In this document: piece by piece, positions 8,082-15,990 of the stretch | Layout: the number at the start of each line of letters is the position of its first letter | How positions within the stretch are numbered: the stretch's first letter is position 1 | DNA from: Microtetraspora fusca | GTDB taxonomy: Bacteria > Actinomycetota > Actinomycetes > Streptosporangiales > Streptosporangiaceae | NCBI RefSeq assembly: GCF_001570365.1 | Contig: NZ_BBYK01000062.1 | Location: forward strand, 62,001-126,000 | DNA length: 64,000 bases | Direction: 5' to 3' | Notes under the pieces: generated by a model | What the model was told of the DNA's origin: nothing | Databases searched by the model: none | The model's input: the letters and a program-made list of their open reading frames with translations, nothing else | Translations under genes and position numbers: made by a program

Positions 8082-9314
8082 TCAGTCGGTCACGCGGAAC
8101 CCGGCGAGCGGGCTCTCCGCGCAGGGGGAGGCGGGCGGGGCCGCCGGATCCGGCCGCGCGCCGATCTGGACCGGAACCGGCGCCGCGGCCCGCGGCCGCG
8201 TGCGGTGCGAATGGTCCTGGCGCTGGGCGGGCACGGTGCGGGCCGGGTCGGCGAGCGCGGCCTCGCCGTACCCCTGGACGCACTCGGGGTCCGGCCCGTC
8301 CAGCGGCAGACCGGTGAAGAACTTGGCCGCCATGCATCCGCCCCGGCACACGTCGTAGAACCGGCAGGAGGCGCATGCGCCGCCGCCGCTCGGGGCGCGC
8401 AGCCGCCGGAACAGCTCGGAGGTGCGCCAAACCTCGGCGAACCCGCCGTCGGTCAGGACGTTCCCGGCCAGGAAGGTGTCGTGGATGGCGAACGGGCAGG
8501 CGTAGACGTCGCCGATCGGGTCGATCAGGCAGACCACGCGGCCCGCGCCGCACATGTTCAGGCCGGGCAGCTTCTCGCCGAACCCGGCGAGGTGGAAGAA
8601 CGAGTCGCCGGTCAGCACGTTCTCCCCGGCCCGGACCAGCCAGTCGTACAGCTCGCGCTGCTGCGCGGAGGTCGGGTGCAGCTCGTCCCAGACGTCGGCG
8701 CCCCGGCCGGATGGGCGGAGCCTGGTCAGCCGCAGGGTGGCGCCGTGCTCGTCGGCGATGCGCTTGAACTCGTCGAGCTGGCCGGCGTTCTCGCGGGTGA
8801 CCACGACGGAGATCTTGGCGTCCGTGAACCCGGCCGCGGCCAGGTTGTCCAACGCGCGCAGCGCCATGGCATACGAGCCGGGCCCGCGGACGCGGTCGTT
8901 GACCTCGGCGGTGGCGCCGTCGAGGGACACCTGGACGTCGACGTAGTCGGTGGAGGCGAGGTAGCGGGCCCGGGGCAGGTCGATCCGCACGCCGTTGGTG
9001 GAGAACTTGACGCCGACCTGGTGGTCGACCGCGTACTCCAGCAGGTGCCAGAAGTCGGGCCGCACGGTGGGCTCGCCGCCGCCGATGTTGACGTAGAAGA
9101 CCTGCATCGCCCGTAGCTCGTCGATCACGGCCTCGCACTGCTCGGTGCTCAGCTCGCGCGGGTCGCGCCTGCCGGAGGAGGACAGGCAGTGGACGCAGGA
9201 CAGGTTGCAGGCGTAGGTCAGCTCCCAGGTGAGGCAGATCGGGGCGTCCAGCCCGTGCTCGAAGTGCTCGACGAGCGTGGCGGGCCGGGCGGCGGAGCCG
9301 ATCGGGTTGATCAT
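8082..9314 (-). CDS. mftC: Mycofactocin radical SAM maturase MftC
   Basis: A 410-residue radical SAM/SPASM protein that decarboxylates the C-terminal tyrosine of MftA and cross-links it to the preceding valine. The radical SAM cluster motif is CNLSCVHC in TYACNLSCVHCLSS, followed by NIGGGEPTVRPDF. The C-terminal SPASM domain holds auxiliary-cluster cysteines (CGAGRVVCLIDPIGDVYAC and CASCRFYDVCRGGC). The final 60 residues, rich in Pro, Ala and Arg, are a low-complexity extension past the usual fold. Its ATG overlaps the mftB stop in ATGA, so maturase and peptide-binding partner are made together. Confidence 0.97.
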   Translation of the reverse strand: MINPIGSAARPATLVEHFEHGLDAPICLTWELTYACNLSCVHCLSSSGRRDPRELSTEQCEAVIDELRAMQVFYVNIGGGEPTVRPDFWHLLEYAVDHQVGVKFSTNGVRIDLPRARYLASTDYVDVQVSLDGATAEVNDRVRGPGSYAMALRALDNLAAAGFTDAKISVVVTRENAGQLDEFKRIADEHGATLRLTRLRPSGRGADVWDELHPTSAQQRELYDWLVRAGENVLTGDSFFHLAGFGEKLPGLNMCGAGRVVCLIDPIGDVYACPFAIHDTFLAGNVLTDGGFAEVWRTSELFRRLRAPSGGGACASCRFYDVCRGGCMAAKFFTGLPLDGPDPECVQGYGEAALADPARTVPAQRQDHSHRTRPRAAAPVPVQIGARPDPAAPPASPCAESPLAGFRVTD

Positions 9315-9607
9315 CGTTCTTCTCCTCCGGTGTCTCCGGTGTCGCGGCGACGGATCATGTCGGCTTGGGCGAGGCCGCGAAGGGCCACGGCGTAGGCGTC
9401 CCACTGGCCGGCGGGCACGCCCGCCCGCGCCAGCGCCGTACGCGCGTCGGGTGAGCCGCCCAGGCTCCGGACCACCTCTACGAGCTCCCTGCGCTTGAGG
9501 AAGGTCAGGCGCCGGTTGCCGAAGTGGTAGGCCAGCGCCCCGAACGGCTCCGGCCGGAGGGCCACCGAGGGGGACAGCTCCCACGGCTGGTCAAGGATCT
9601 CGGTCAC
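9311..9607 (-). CDS. mftB: Mycofactocin peptide chaperone MftB (RRE-type)
   Basis: A 98-residue RiPP recognition element protein of the PqqD-like fold. It binds the MftA leader and presents the peptide to MftC. The family pattern is visible: PSVALRPEPFGALAYHFGN, a two-stranded beta start, then RRLTFLKRRELVEVVRSL, the helix that contacts the leader. It starts at GTG 9607, 7 nt after GGGAG, and lies 22 bp after mftA. The stop overlaps the mftC start. Confidence 0.95.
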   Translation of the reverse strand: MTEILDQPWELSPSVALRPEPFGALAYHFGNRRLTFLKRRELVEVVRSLGGSPDARTALARAGVPAGQWDAYAVALRGLAQADMIRRRDTGDTGGEER

Positions 9608-9629
9608 GATCGGCTCCCTGCCCCGTCCG

Positions 9630-9740
9630 CTAGTAGACGCCGCACATCCCGTCGATCGAGACCTCTTCGATCAGCGACTCCTCGAAGAGCTCGTCGCTCG
9701 CGGGGGCGGACTCCTCCGGGGACACGATTCGCTTCTCCAT
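9630..9740 (-). CDS. mftA: Mycofactocin precursor peptide MftA
   Basis: A 36-residue ribosomal precursor. The C-terminus reads EEVSIDGMCGVY, the invariant end of MftA peptides; the last Val-Tyr pair becomes the cofactor. The acidic leader (SPEESAPASDELFEES) is the part expected to bind MftB. The ATG at 9740 is preceded by AGGAG, which sits inside a short hairpin. A longer in-frame reading to 9869 lacks a ribosome site and would add a non-homologous N-terminus, so the short form is chosen. It is the first gene of the mft operon, divergent from mftR. Confidence 0.97.
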   Translation of the reverse strand: MEKRIVSPEESAPASDELFEESLIEEVSIDGMCGVY

Positions 9741-9753
9741 GACAGCTCCTGTC
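9741..9753 (-). promoter_or_regulatory. Hairpin enclosing the mftA ribosome-binding site
   Basis: Directly before the mftA start codon the transcript reads GACAGGAGCTGTC. It is a perfect 5-bp inverted repeat (GACAG/CTGTC) with a GAG loop, so the AGGAG Shine-Dalgarno core lies in the stem and loop. Such a structure could modulate translation of the precursor. It is short and may be chance. Confidence 0.3.
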
Positions 9754-9934
9754 TTCCACCGGGCCGCGGTGCGCGGCCGGTAACGGAACATTAATGGCAC
9801 TGAGGGCCAAAAAGAAGGGACATTTTGCGGTTGTTTCGCATTGATCTGGATGTTTGCCGGAAAGATCATGATGTGTCGGATATGGCGTACGGTCCTGACC
9901 GGGGCGAAGCCGTCCGTACGAGGCGTTAACTTGG
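9754..9934. promoter_or_regulatory. mftA-mftR divergent promoter region
   Basis: This 181-bp gap separates divergent mftR and mftA and is A/T richer around 9780-9870. It holds a 7-bp inverted repeat, CGTACGG (9886-9892) and CCGTACG (9914-9920), 21 bp apart, and the sequence GCGTTAACTTGG just before mftR. TetR-type MftR regulators are known to repress their own mft operon, so the operator is expected here; which of these elements is bound cannot be decided by eye. Confidence 0.5.
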
Positions 9935-10543
9935 TTGACCGTGACCACCCGATCGAGGCACCCGCAGGGCCGCAAGCCCGTCACCGACCACGCCGCGATC
10001 GAGCGCGTGGCGTTCGCGCTGTTCGAGGAGCGCGGGTTCGAGGCGACCACGGTGGACGCGATCGCCGAGGCGGCGGGCATCGGGCGGCGCACCCTGTTCC
10101 GGTATTACCCGTCCAAGAACGACATCCCGTGGGGACAGTTCGACGCGAGCCTCGCCGACCTCGCACGATCCCTGGACGCCATGCCGCGCGACATCCCGGT
10201 GCGCGAGGCGGTGCACCAGGCGGTGCTCGCCTTCAACCGCTTCGACGACGCGGCGCTGCCCCAGCACCGGCAGCGGATGACGCTGCTGCTGCGCACCCCG
10301 GCGCTGCAGGCCCACTCCACCCTCAGGTACCGGCAGTGGCGCGAGGTCATCGCGCGCTACGTCGCCGGCCGGTACGGCCTCGCCCCCGCCGACCTGCTGC
10401 CGCGGATGGTCGGGCAGGTCTCGCTCGCGCTCGCGTTGTCCGCGTACGAGCAGTGGCTGGAGCAGGAGGGCCGCTCGCTCGAGGAACTCCTCGACGAGGC
10501 GCTCGCCGGGCTGCGGGCCTACCTGGCGGAACCGGGACGCTGA
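9935..10543 (+). CDS. mftR: Mycofactocin operon repressor MftR (TetR family)
   Basis: A 202-residue TetR-family regulator. The N-terminal helix-turn-helix is clear: RVAFALFEERGFEATTVDAIAEAAGIGRRTLFRYYPSKND. The C-terminal domain ends in a helix with YEQWLEQEGRSLEELLDEAL, the pattern of MftR-like proteins. It is divergent from mftA, the standard place. MftR in mycobacteria is reported to respond to long-chain acyl-CoA; whether that holds here is unknown. The start is uncertain: TTG 9935 and GTG 9941 are both in frame. The 3' end overlaps the convergent IclR gene by 25 bp. Confidence 0.9.
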   Translation: MTVTTRSRHPQGRKPVTDHAAIERVAFALFEERGFEATTVDAIAEAAGIGRRTLFRYYPSKNDIPWGQFDASLADLARSLDAMPRDIPVREAVHQAVLAFNRFDDAALPQHRQRMTLLLRTPALQAHSTLRYRQWREVIARYVAGRYGLAPADLLPRMVGQVSLALALSAYEQWLEQEGRSLEELLDEALAGLRAYLAEPGR

Positions 10544-11352
10544 GCCGGGACCGGCCGGGGCGGACTCCGCATCACCGGCCGGCCCGCCGCCGTGGCGCGC
10601 AACGCGCGGGTGATGCCGCGCGCCGCCGTCTGCACCAGCGGGGCCAGCGCGGCCGGCTGCGCGCCGTCCGCCCGCACCACCAGGGACACCGCGGCGACGA
10701 CCTCGCCGTCCGGATCGGTGATCGGCGCGGCCACCGACAGCGCGTCCAGGGTCACCTGCCCGTCGCTGACCGCGTACCCGAGGCGGCGTACGTCGGCCAG
10801 GATCCGGCGCAGCGCCTTGGGGTCGGTCACCGTCCGGTCCGTGAACCGGCGCAGCGGCAGCCCGAGCACCTCCTGCTGCACGCTCGCCGGCGCGTGCGCC
10901 AGCAGCACCAGGCCGACACCGGTGGCGTGCATCGCGAACCGGCCGCCGACCCTGGTCCACACCGGCACCGCGTGCAACCCGGCGATCCGCTCCACGTAGA
11001 CGATCTCCGCGCCCTCGCGCACCGCGAGCTGCACGTTCTCGTGGGTGACCTCGTACAGGTCCTCCAGGAACGGCATGGCCGCGTCGCGCAGCCCCACGCC
11101 ACGCGGGGCGAGCGAGGCGACCTCCCACAGCCGCAGGCCGATCCGGTACCGGCCGCGCGCGTCGCGCTCCAGCGCGCCCCACTCGACCAGCTCGGCCGCC
11201 CTGCGGTGCGCGGTGGGCAGGCTCAGCCGGGCCCGGCGGGCGAGCTGGCTCAGGGTGAGCTCCGGCTCCGCGGCGGTGAACGCCGCCAGCATGGCGAGCA
11301 CCTTTGAGGTGACCGACCGGCCCGGCTCCACCGTGGGCACGGCGTCCTTCAT
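10519..11352 (-). CDS. IclR-family transcriptional regulator
   Basis: A 277-residue regulator with a winged-helix domain (VTSKVLAMLAAFTAAEPELTL, then LARRARLSLPTAHR) and the IclR effector domain (EIVYVERIAGLHAVPV, AMHATGVGLVLLAHAP, LSVAAPITDPDGE). It is the last gene of the Rieske oxygenase/CxC protein/reductase operon, 31 bp after the reductase, so it most likely controls that operon in response to its aromatic substrate or a metabolite. It is similar throughout to the IclR protein at 3048-3902, suggesting related effectors or duplication. Confidence 0.93.
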   Translation of the reverse strand: MKDAVPTVEPGRSVTSKVLAMLAAFTAAEPELTLSQLARRARLSLPTAHRRAAELVEWGALERDARGRYRIGLRLWEVASLAPRGVGLRDAAMPFLEDLYEVTHENVQLAVREGAEIVYVERIAGLHAVPVWTRVGGRFAMHATGVGLVLLAHAPASVQQEVLGLPLRRFTDRTVTDPKALRRILADVRRLGYAVSDGQVTLDALSVAAPITDPDGEVVAAVSLVVRADGAQPAALAPLVQTAARGITRALRATAAGRPVMRSPPRPVPAQRPGSAR

Positions 11353-11383
11353 GTCCGGCCTGCTCCTTTCGCCCGTACGCGGG

Positions 11384-12367
11384 TCAGAGTTCCAGGACGA
11401 GCCGCGGGGACCGGGCCCGCGACACGCAGATCATCATGGTGTCGCCGGCCGCGCGTTCCTCGTCGGTGAGCAGCGAGTCCCGGTGATCGGGGGTGCCGTC
11501 GAGCACGACGGTCTCACAGGTGCCGCAGGTGCCCTCCTGACAGGACGACAACACCTGCACCCCGGCCTCCTCCACCACGCTCAGGATGGATCTGTCCGGC
11601 GGGACGGCCAGGGTCAGGCCGGACACCGCCAGCTCGACCTCGAACGCCTCGCGCGGCCCGTCGTCCGCGCCCGCCTTGGGAGCGAACCGCTCGGTGTGCA
11701 GGGTGCCGGGCGGCCAGTGCGCGCAGGCCCGCTCGACCGCGGCGAGCAGCGGCTCCGGCCCGCAGCAGTAGACGGCGGTCCCGGGCGCCGGCTCGCCGAG
11801 CAGCGCGTCCAGGTCGAGCAGCCCGGTCTCGTCCTGCGGCCGCACGCTGACCCGGTCGCCGTACCGGTCGCACAGCTCCTCACGGAACGCCATCGAGGAG
11901 CGGGTCCGGCCGCCGTAGACCAGCCGCCAGTCCGCGCCGGCCGCCTGGACCGCGGCGGCCATCGGCACGATCGGGGTGATCCCGATGCCGCCCGCGACGA
12001 ACAGGTACCGCTCGGCGGGCACCAGGGCGAAGTGGTTGCGCGGCCCGCGGACGCGCACCGTGTCGCCCTCGGCGAGCCGGTCGTGCACGTGCCGGGAGCC
12101 GCCCCGGCCGTCCGGCTCGCGCAGCACCGCGACCCGCAGGGTCGTGGCGTCCGCCGGGTCGCCGCACAACGAGTACTGCCGGACCAGACCCGGGGCCAGC
12201 AGCAGGTCCACGTGCGCGCCGGGCTCCCAGGACGGCAGTGGGCCGCCGTCCCCGGACCGGAACGTGAGCCGCGCCACGCCGTCCGCGACGATCTCCTTGC
12301 GGGCGAGCACCACGTCCAGCTCGGTCTCGGCGCGCACCGCGGCGCCCGCGATCGTCCCGGCCGTCAT
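11384..12367 (-). CDS. VanB-type oxygenase reductase (FMN/NAD + C-terminal 2Fe-2S)
   Basis: A 327-residue phthalate-dioxygenase-reductase type flavoprotein that passes NAD(P)H electrons to a Rieske oxygenase. The flavin-binding RQYSLCGDP lies near residue 80, the nucleotide-binding domain has FVAGGIGITPIVPM and YCCGPEPLL, and the C-terminal plant-type ferredoxin has SSCQEGTCGTCETVVLDG plus a final cysteine in MMICVSRA. The ATG at 12367 overlaps the small CxC gene stop in ATGA. The partner oxygenase is the Rieske gene upstream in the same operon. A closely similar paralogue lies at 21007-22002. Confidence 0.93.
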   Translation of the reverse strand: MTAGTIAGAAVRAETELDVVLARKEIVADGVARLTFRSGDGGPLPSWEPGAHVDLLLAPGLVRQYSLCGDPADATTLRVAVLREPDGRGGSRHVHDRLAEGDTVRVRGPRNHFALVPAERYLFVAGGIGITPIVPMAAAVQAAGADWRLVYGGRTRSSMAFREELCDRYGDRVSVRPQDETGLLDLDALLGEPAPGTAVYCCGPEPLLAAVERACAHWPPGTLHTERFAPKAGADDGPREAFEVELAVSGLTLAVPPDRSILSVVEEAGVQVLSSCQEGTCGTCETVVLDGTPDHRDSLLTDEERAAGDTMMICVSRARSPRLVLEL

Positions 12368-12552
12368 GCGCCCTCCCCGCCGGCGGGCGGGTGGTGTCCC
12401 TCCGGGTGGGCGAGCAGCCACTCCCACAGCTCGACCGGATCCTCCGAGAGGTGCCGCGCCCCGCAGTGGCAGGCGCCGTCCAGCACGTCCGTGCCCGGCG
12501 TCCAGTCGATCCGGTAGACGGCGCCACCGCCGGGCGGCCCCGCCGAGGTCAC
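12364..12552 (-). CDS. Small CxC protein associated with Rieske oxygenase (62 aa), function unknown
   Basis: A 62-residue protein with no recognised family. It carries C28-H-C30-G, then a Trp-rich segment DPVELWEWLLAH and a His/Pro-rich tail (EGHHPPAGG). Its GTG start overlaps the Rieske stop (GTGA) and its stop overlaps the reductase start (ATGA), so it is firmly between the two components of the oxygenase. A paralogue at 15991-16137 shares the ungapped pattern C-x-C-G-x6-D-P-x-E-[LM]-W-x-W-L-x2-H. The two cysteines and the histidines could bind metal, or the protein may be an assembly or interaction partner; this is inference. Reality as a gene is supported by position, overlaps and the paralogue. 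Confidence 0.8.
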   Translation of the reverse strand: MTSAGPPGGGAVYRIDWTPGTDVLDGACHCGARHLSEDPVELWEWLLAHPEGHHPPAGGEGA

Positions 12553-13619
12553 GACGGCACTGCCTGGGAGGACCGGACGGACGCGGCGGCCGAGCTTTCC
12601 GCGACCATCCGCTTGAGGATCCGCCGGGCGGCCAGCGCTCCGGTGTCGATGTTGATCGACAGCTCCTGGTAGCCCTCCGGCTCGTTCGCGATCACCTTCT
12701 CCAGCAGGTCGAGCGCGACCACGTCCTGCATGACGACGGTGCGGTTGCTCTCGGCGAGGAAGGCGGTCACCTCCTCGTCGTCGAGGGCGAAGTCGCGGGC
12801 CACCGCCCAGAAGTCGAGCGTGGTGTTCTCGGTCTCCGGCGTGATGGCGTAGACGATCTCGACGTGGAAGCCGTTCGGGTCGGTGCCGTCCTCGTTCGGC
12901 AGCACGCCGACCGGCGCGATCCGGCTGTGCAGCAGGTACAGGCACGGCGGGTGGTACTCGATGTCCTGCCAGCGGGTGATCCGGCCCTGGATGCCGGTGG
13001 ACTTGGCGTAGAACGGCGGGCACTCCGCGTCGGCCATGTGCCGGCTGACGTGGATGACCGCGTTCTCCTCGTCCACCTCGGTGGTGATCGGGGTGTCGGC
13101 CACCTCGGGCGTGCCGATGTAGCCGCCGTGCAGGTAGGTCTCGTGGGAGAGGTCCATCAGGTTGTCGACCAGGAGCTGGTAGCGGGCGGCCAGCGGCTCC
13201 ATCCCGCACACCACCGTGTAGCGGGAGTCGTCCAGCCAGGGCGCCCTGGGGATCAGCGCGGGGTCCGCGAGGTCGCGGTCGCCGATCCACACCCAGATGA
13301 AGGAGTCCTGCTCCACCACCGGGTACGAGGCCACCCGGGCGGTGCGCGGGATCCTGGTCTGCCCGGGGACGAAGACGCAGGCGCCGCCCTTGTCGTAGGT
13401 GAAGCCGTGATAGCCGCAGACGATCGTGTCGCCCTCCAGCCTGCTCTCCGACAGCGGGTAGCGCCGGTGCACGCACCGGTCGGCCAGCGCGACGGGCTCG
13501 CCCTCCGTGGTCCGGTAGAGGACCAGCGGCTCGCCGAGGATCGTCCTGGCGAGCAGATCGCGCCCGACCTCGCGAGCATAAGCGGCGACATACCACTGGT
13601 TGCGCACGAAAGCAGTCAT
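12549..13619 (-). CDS. Rieske non-heme iron oxygenase, VanA-like oxygenase component
   Basis: A 356-residue aromatic oxygenase. The Rieske 2Fe-2S motif is CVHRRYPLSESRLEGDTIVC followed by GYH (Cys-x-His and Cys-x2-His). The catalytic iron site appears as DNLMDLSHETYLH, with the bridging Asp and two His. Single-component alpha subunits of this type (VanA and relatives) O-demethylate methoxybenzoates or hydroxylate aromatic acids. The ATG at 13619 follows GAAGGAGCT; longer upstream reading is arginine-rich non-homologous sequence. It is the first gene of its operon, followed by the CxC protein and a VanB-type reductase. The exact substrate cannot be read from sequence. Confidence 0.92.
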   Translation of the reverse strand: MTAFVRNQWYVAAYAREVGRDLLARTILGEPLVLYRTTEGEPVALADRCVHRRYPLSESRLEGDTIVCGYHGFTYDKGGACVFVPGQTRIPRTARVASYPVVEQDSFIWVWIGDRDLADPALIPRAPWLDDSRYTVVCGMEPLAARYQLLVDNLMDLSHETYLHGGYIGTPEVADTPITTEVDEENAVIHVSRHMADAECPPFYAKSTGIQGRITRWQDIEYHPPCLYLLHSRIAPVGVLPNEDGTDPNGFHVEIVYAITPETENTTLDFWAVARDFALDDEEVTAFLAESNRTVVMQDVVALDLLEKVIANEPEGYQELSINIDTGALAARRILKRMVAESSAAASVRSSQAVPS

Positions 13620-14125
13620 GTGGGATTCAGAGCTCCTTCGAACCTGCGGGTCGTCTCCCACTATCCGGATCGGGCCGATCGGAATCAGCGGCGTTTTCAC
13701 TGGATGGAAGGATTCTCTGCCCGGTCGGCCACACCGACCGTGACGATCCGGGGAAACCGAGGGCCGATGCACGCGTCTCCACGGACATCCACGTCGCGAA
13801 ACAGGAACTCGACGGGGCGGTGGCACTTCGGCCTGGTTCTTGCCCTTCCGCCCGAACAGCCGCCCTGGCGACTCGGGCGTCACGCGGAATCTCGCTGTGC
13901 GCCCTCGGCCCGATCACGCTCAGACCGCGATCTGGGCCCCTGCTGATCAACGAGACGACAAGAGCTGCCTAAGAACGGAATGGCGGCGTTTGTCGTCTCA
14001 CGGCGCCGGAGATCCACACGATGCGGAAATAGCTCCATCGAGGGTTATCCGGGGCATTCTTCGGCATGGATGGCGGAGATGCTCGAGCGTCTAGAGGAAT
14101 CGATTCCTTTTCGGGGAGAATCGCT
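13620..14125. promoter_or_regulatory. Intergenic region upstream of the first Rieske operon
   Basis: About 500 bp without a convincing gene. It must contain the promoter of the Rieske operon (minus strand) and that of the secreted protein gene at 14126. Near 13663-13680 there is an imperfect palindrome (CCGGATCGGGCCGATCGG). The shared 17-bp motif found elsewhere in the island is not present in exact form; a partial match, CGACCGTGACGATC, lies near 13735. Confidence 0.3.
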
Positions 14126-14668
14126 ATGTCCAAGTTCAAGAGTCTCGTCGGACTGCTCGCCGCGAGCGCCGCGTTGACCGGTGGGGCGGTCGCGCTGGGC
14201 GCCGCCACCACCGTCACCGCGGCGAGCGCCGCTATCGTCCAGGCCGGCGGCTACATCCCCCCGCCGGCCCCGGTGGCGAAGCCGGTCGCGGTGGCGCCGT
14301 CGGTCAGCTTCCCCAGATGGAGCAGCAGCCGCAACCGCAACTGGAACCGCAACCACAACCGCAACCACCAGCGGCAGCGCGACGACCAGCGCCAGCACCA
14401 GCGTCAGCGCCAGAGCGTGATCAATAACATCCGGGTCAGCCAGCCGGAGGTGCGGCGGGAGCGCGAGGACAGGGAGGTCAGGGAGGACCGGGGCCTCGAC
14501 ATCCCGGCTGCCGCCCTTCTCGCCCAGCTCGTCGCGGCCCGCGGCGGCAACGGCGGCAACGGCGGCGCGATCGCCGGCGGCGGCAACAACAACGCCAACG
14601 GAGGCAACGGCGGCAACGGCAACGCCGCAGGCACCGGCTTCCTGATCGGCTTTCCCATCCGGGATTAA
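14126..14668 (+). CDS. Secreted low-complexity protein (Arg/Gln/Asn- then Gly/Asn-rich), function unknown
   Basis: A 180-residue protein with a typical signal peptide (MSKFKSLVGLLAASAALTGG, cleavage probable after TAASA). After a proline-rich stretch (YIPPPAPVAKPVAV) comes a block built of Arg, Asn, His and Gln (about residues 70-95), then a charged segment (REREDREVREDRGL), then Gly/Asn repeats (GGNGGNGGA) and a short hydrophobic end (FLIGFPIRD). The ATG at 14126 follows GGGGAGA. No family was recognised. The basic, disordered middle suggests binding to cell-wall polymers or nucleic acid, which is only a guess. It is flanked by long gene-free gaps. Confidence 0.75.
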   Translation: MSKFKSLVGLLAASAALTGGAVALGAATTVTAASAAIVQAGGYIPPPAPVAKPVAVAPSVSFPRWSSSRNRNWNRNHNRNHQRQRDDQRQHQRQRQSVINNIRVSQPEVRREREDREVREDRGLDIPAAALLAQLVAARGGNGGNGGAIAGGGNNNANGGNGGNGNAAGTGFLIGFPIRD

Positions 14669-15186
14669 ATAAGCACATTCTGCGGCCGTAGACCGCCGAG
14701 CCGGTCGGTCTCACCCTGCCGGAAACCGGCGGTATGTGCCGTCACCACACCCCGGAAGACCATTTCAACGGCCTTCACGTTCCACAAGGACGAGGTTCTT
14801 CCTGACCCGTCGTTCGCGAAGAGCGCGGGCAGGCCAGGAGGGGCCACACCGGTCCCGGACGTTGAAAAGGCACCGGCCCGAAAATACGCAAGGTCCGGGT
14901 CTCCTGGACACCGGCACGCCGGGCTCGGCGTCGTCGCCCTGCGCGAGCGGCGGCGCCTGGCCCGGCTCGCCGAGGCCGGGGTGCCCGCCCGGCACTCTGG
15001 TCGGCCCGGCGGGGCAGGCCGTTGGCGCCACGTTCTCCCTGCTCGCCGTCGCGAGAGGGTGCGGGGAATGGTGGATCACAGTGCCGGGTCCCGAGCTGCG
15101 GCTCAGCGCCGGTAGGGGCGGGTGGACGGGCACGTCGCAAGCGCCGCGCAAACCGGGTGCAAGCGAGCACCGGTACCGTCCTGATC
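14669..15186. other. Intergenic region, nothing identified
   Basis: About 518 bp between two secreted-protein genes. Reading frames here give arginine- and proline-rich products typical of non-coding high-GC DNA. No repeat, hairpin or RNA gene was recognised. Confidence 0.5.
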
Positions 15187-15870
15187 ATGTCGACACGATG
15201 GCTCGCGGGCGCGGCCGCGACGATGGCCGCCGCCGCGCTGTTGCTCCCCTCCCCCGCCTCCGCGTCCGCCTCCGGGACGCGGTCGGGTGGCCACGCCGTT
15301 CCGGGCGCTCCGGCCGCCGCCCGGACCGCTCCGGCCGCGCCGGCGACGGTCGCCAAGCGGCTGTTCGGCGCCTGGCTGCGCCGCGACCGCGCGGCGGCGG
15401 CCCGGGTCGCCTCGCCGTCCGCGGTGAACACGTTGTTCTCCTACGTCTATCGCGCGCCGGACGGCTTCGCCGGGTGCACGGGGAACCGGTGCCGGTTCAC
15501 GCACACCAGCGTCCGGGTGCCGGGCGGCCTGAACGGGATCCTGATGATCGTCTCGGGGACGAAGGTGAACCGGGTCTACGAGTCCCGCCACCTCACCCGC
15601 CCGTCGACGGCGGCGGCGTACCTGTTCTCCGCCTGGCAGAAGGGTGATCGCGACCGCGGGCTGGAGGTCGCCTCGACGGCGGCCGTCTCCTCCCTGTTCC
15701 GCACGAAGTACGACCCGGCCGGCGTGACGTACTACCCCCAGGGGTGCACGGCCGAGCCGAAGGGCTTCAGCTGCGCCTACTCGTACGAGGGCGGGGCCAT
15801 GCTGATGCACGTCACCGGGACGCGCTCGTCCGGGTACGAGGTGCGCTCGATCAGCTATATCGCGGACTGA
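15187..15870 (+). CDS. Secreted protein with an internally duplicated domain, function unknown
   Basis: A 227-residue exported protein. The signal peptide is MSTRWLAGAAATMAAAALLL with cleavage after SASA. The mature part is made of two related repeats: the first has LFGAWLRRDRAAAARVAS, a Cys pair (CTGNRC) and ILMIVSGTKVNRVYES; the second has LFSAWQKGDRDRGLEVAS, a Cys pair (CTAEPKGFSC) and MLMHVTGTRSSGYEVRS. Each repeat probably forms a small alpha/beta domain with one disulfide. Similar proteins are common in actinomycetes without assigned function. The ATG at 15187 was chosen because it begins the signal peptide. It converges on the CxC protein gene at 15991, with a strong hairpin between them. 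Confidence 0.75.
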   Translation: MSTRWLAGAAATMAAAALLLPSPASASASGTRSGGHAVPGAPAAARTAPAAPATVAKRLFGAWLRRDRAAAARVASPSAVNTLFSYVYRAPDGFAGCTGNRCRFTHTSVRVPGGLNGILMIVSGTKVNRVYESRHLTRPSTAAAYLFSAWQKGDRDRGLEVASTAAVSSLFRTKYDPAGVTYYPQGCTAEPKGFSCAYSYEGGAMLMHVTGTRSSGYEVRSISYIAD

Positions 15871-15913
15871 CCGGAAACGCGGCGGACGCGGTTTCCCGGT
15901 GAATGTGCGTTCA

Positions 15914-15974
15914 CCGGAAACCGGGCGCGGCGGGCGACGCCCTCCGGGATGGGCGCCGCCCGCCGCGGTTCCGG
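15914..15974. terminator. Bidirectional terminator hairpin
   Basis: A long GC-rich inverted repeat between two convergent genes: CCGGAA...GCGGCGGGCG-CGCCC on the left pairs with GGGCGCCGCCCGCCGC...TTCCGG on the right, with a 7-nt loop. No U-run follows, which is common for actinomycete terminators. Confidence 0.65.
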
Positions 15975-15990
15975 GCCGGGGCGGCTCGCG

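Noticed and set aside
13730-13746. Possible fifth copy of the shared motif (CGACCGTGACGATC)
   Set aside because: The spacing is 2 instead of 3 and the last bases do not match; counted as a near miss only.
14736-15647. 303-codon plus frame overlapping the duplicated-domain protein
   Set aside because: It is out of frame with a gene that has a clear signal peptide and internal repeats.
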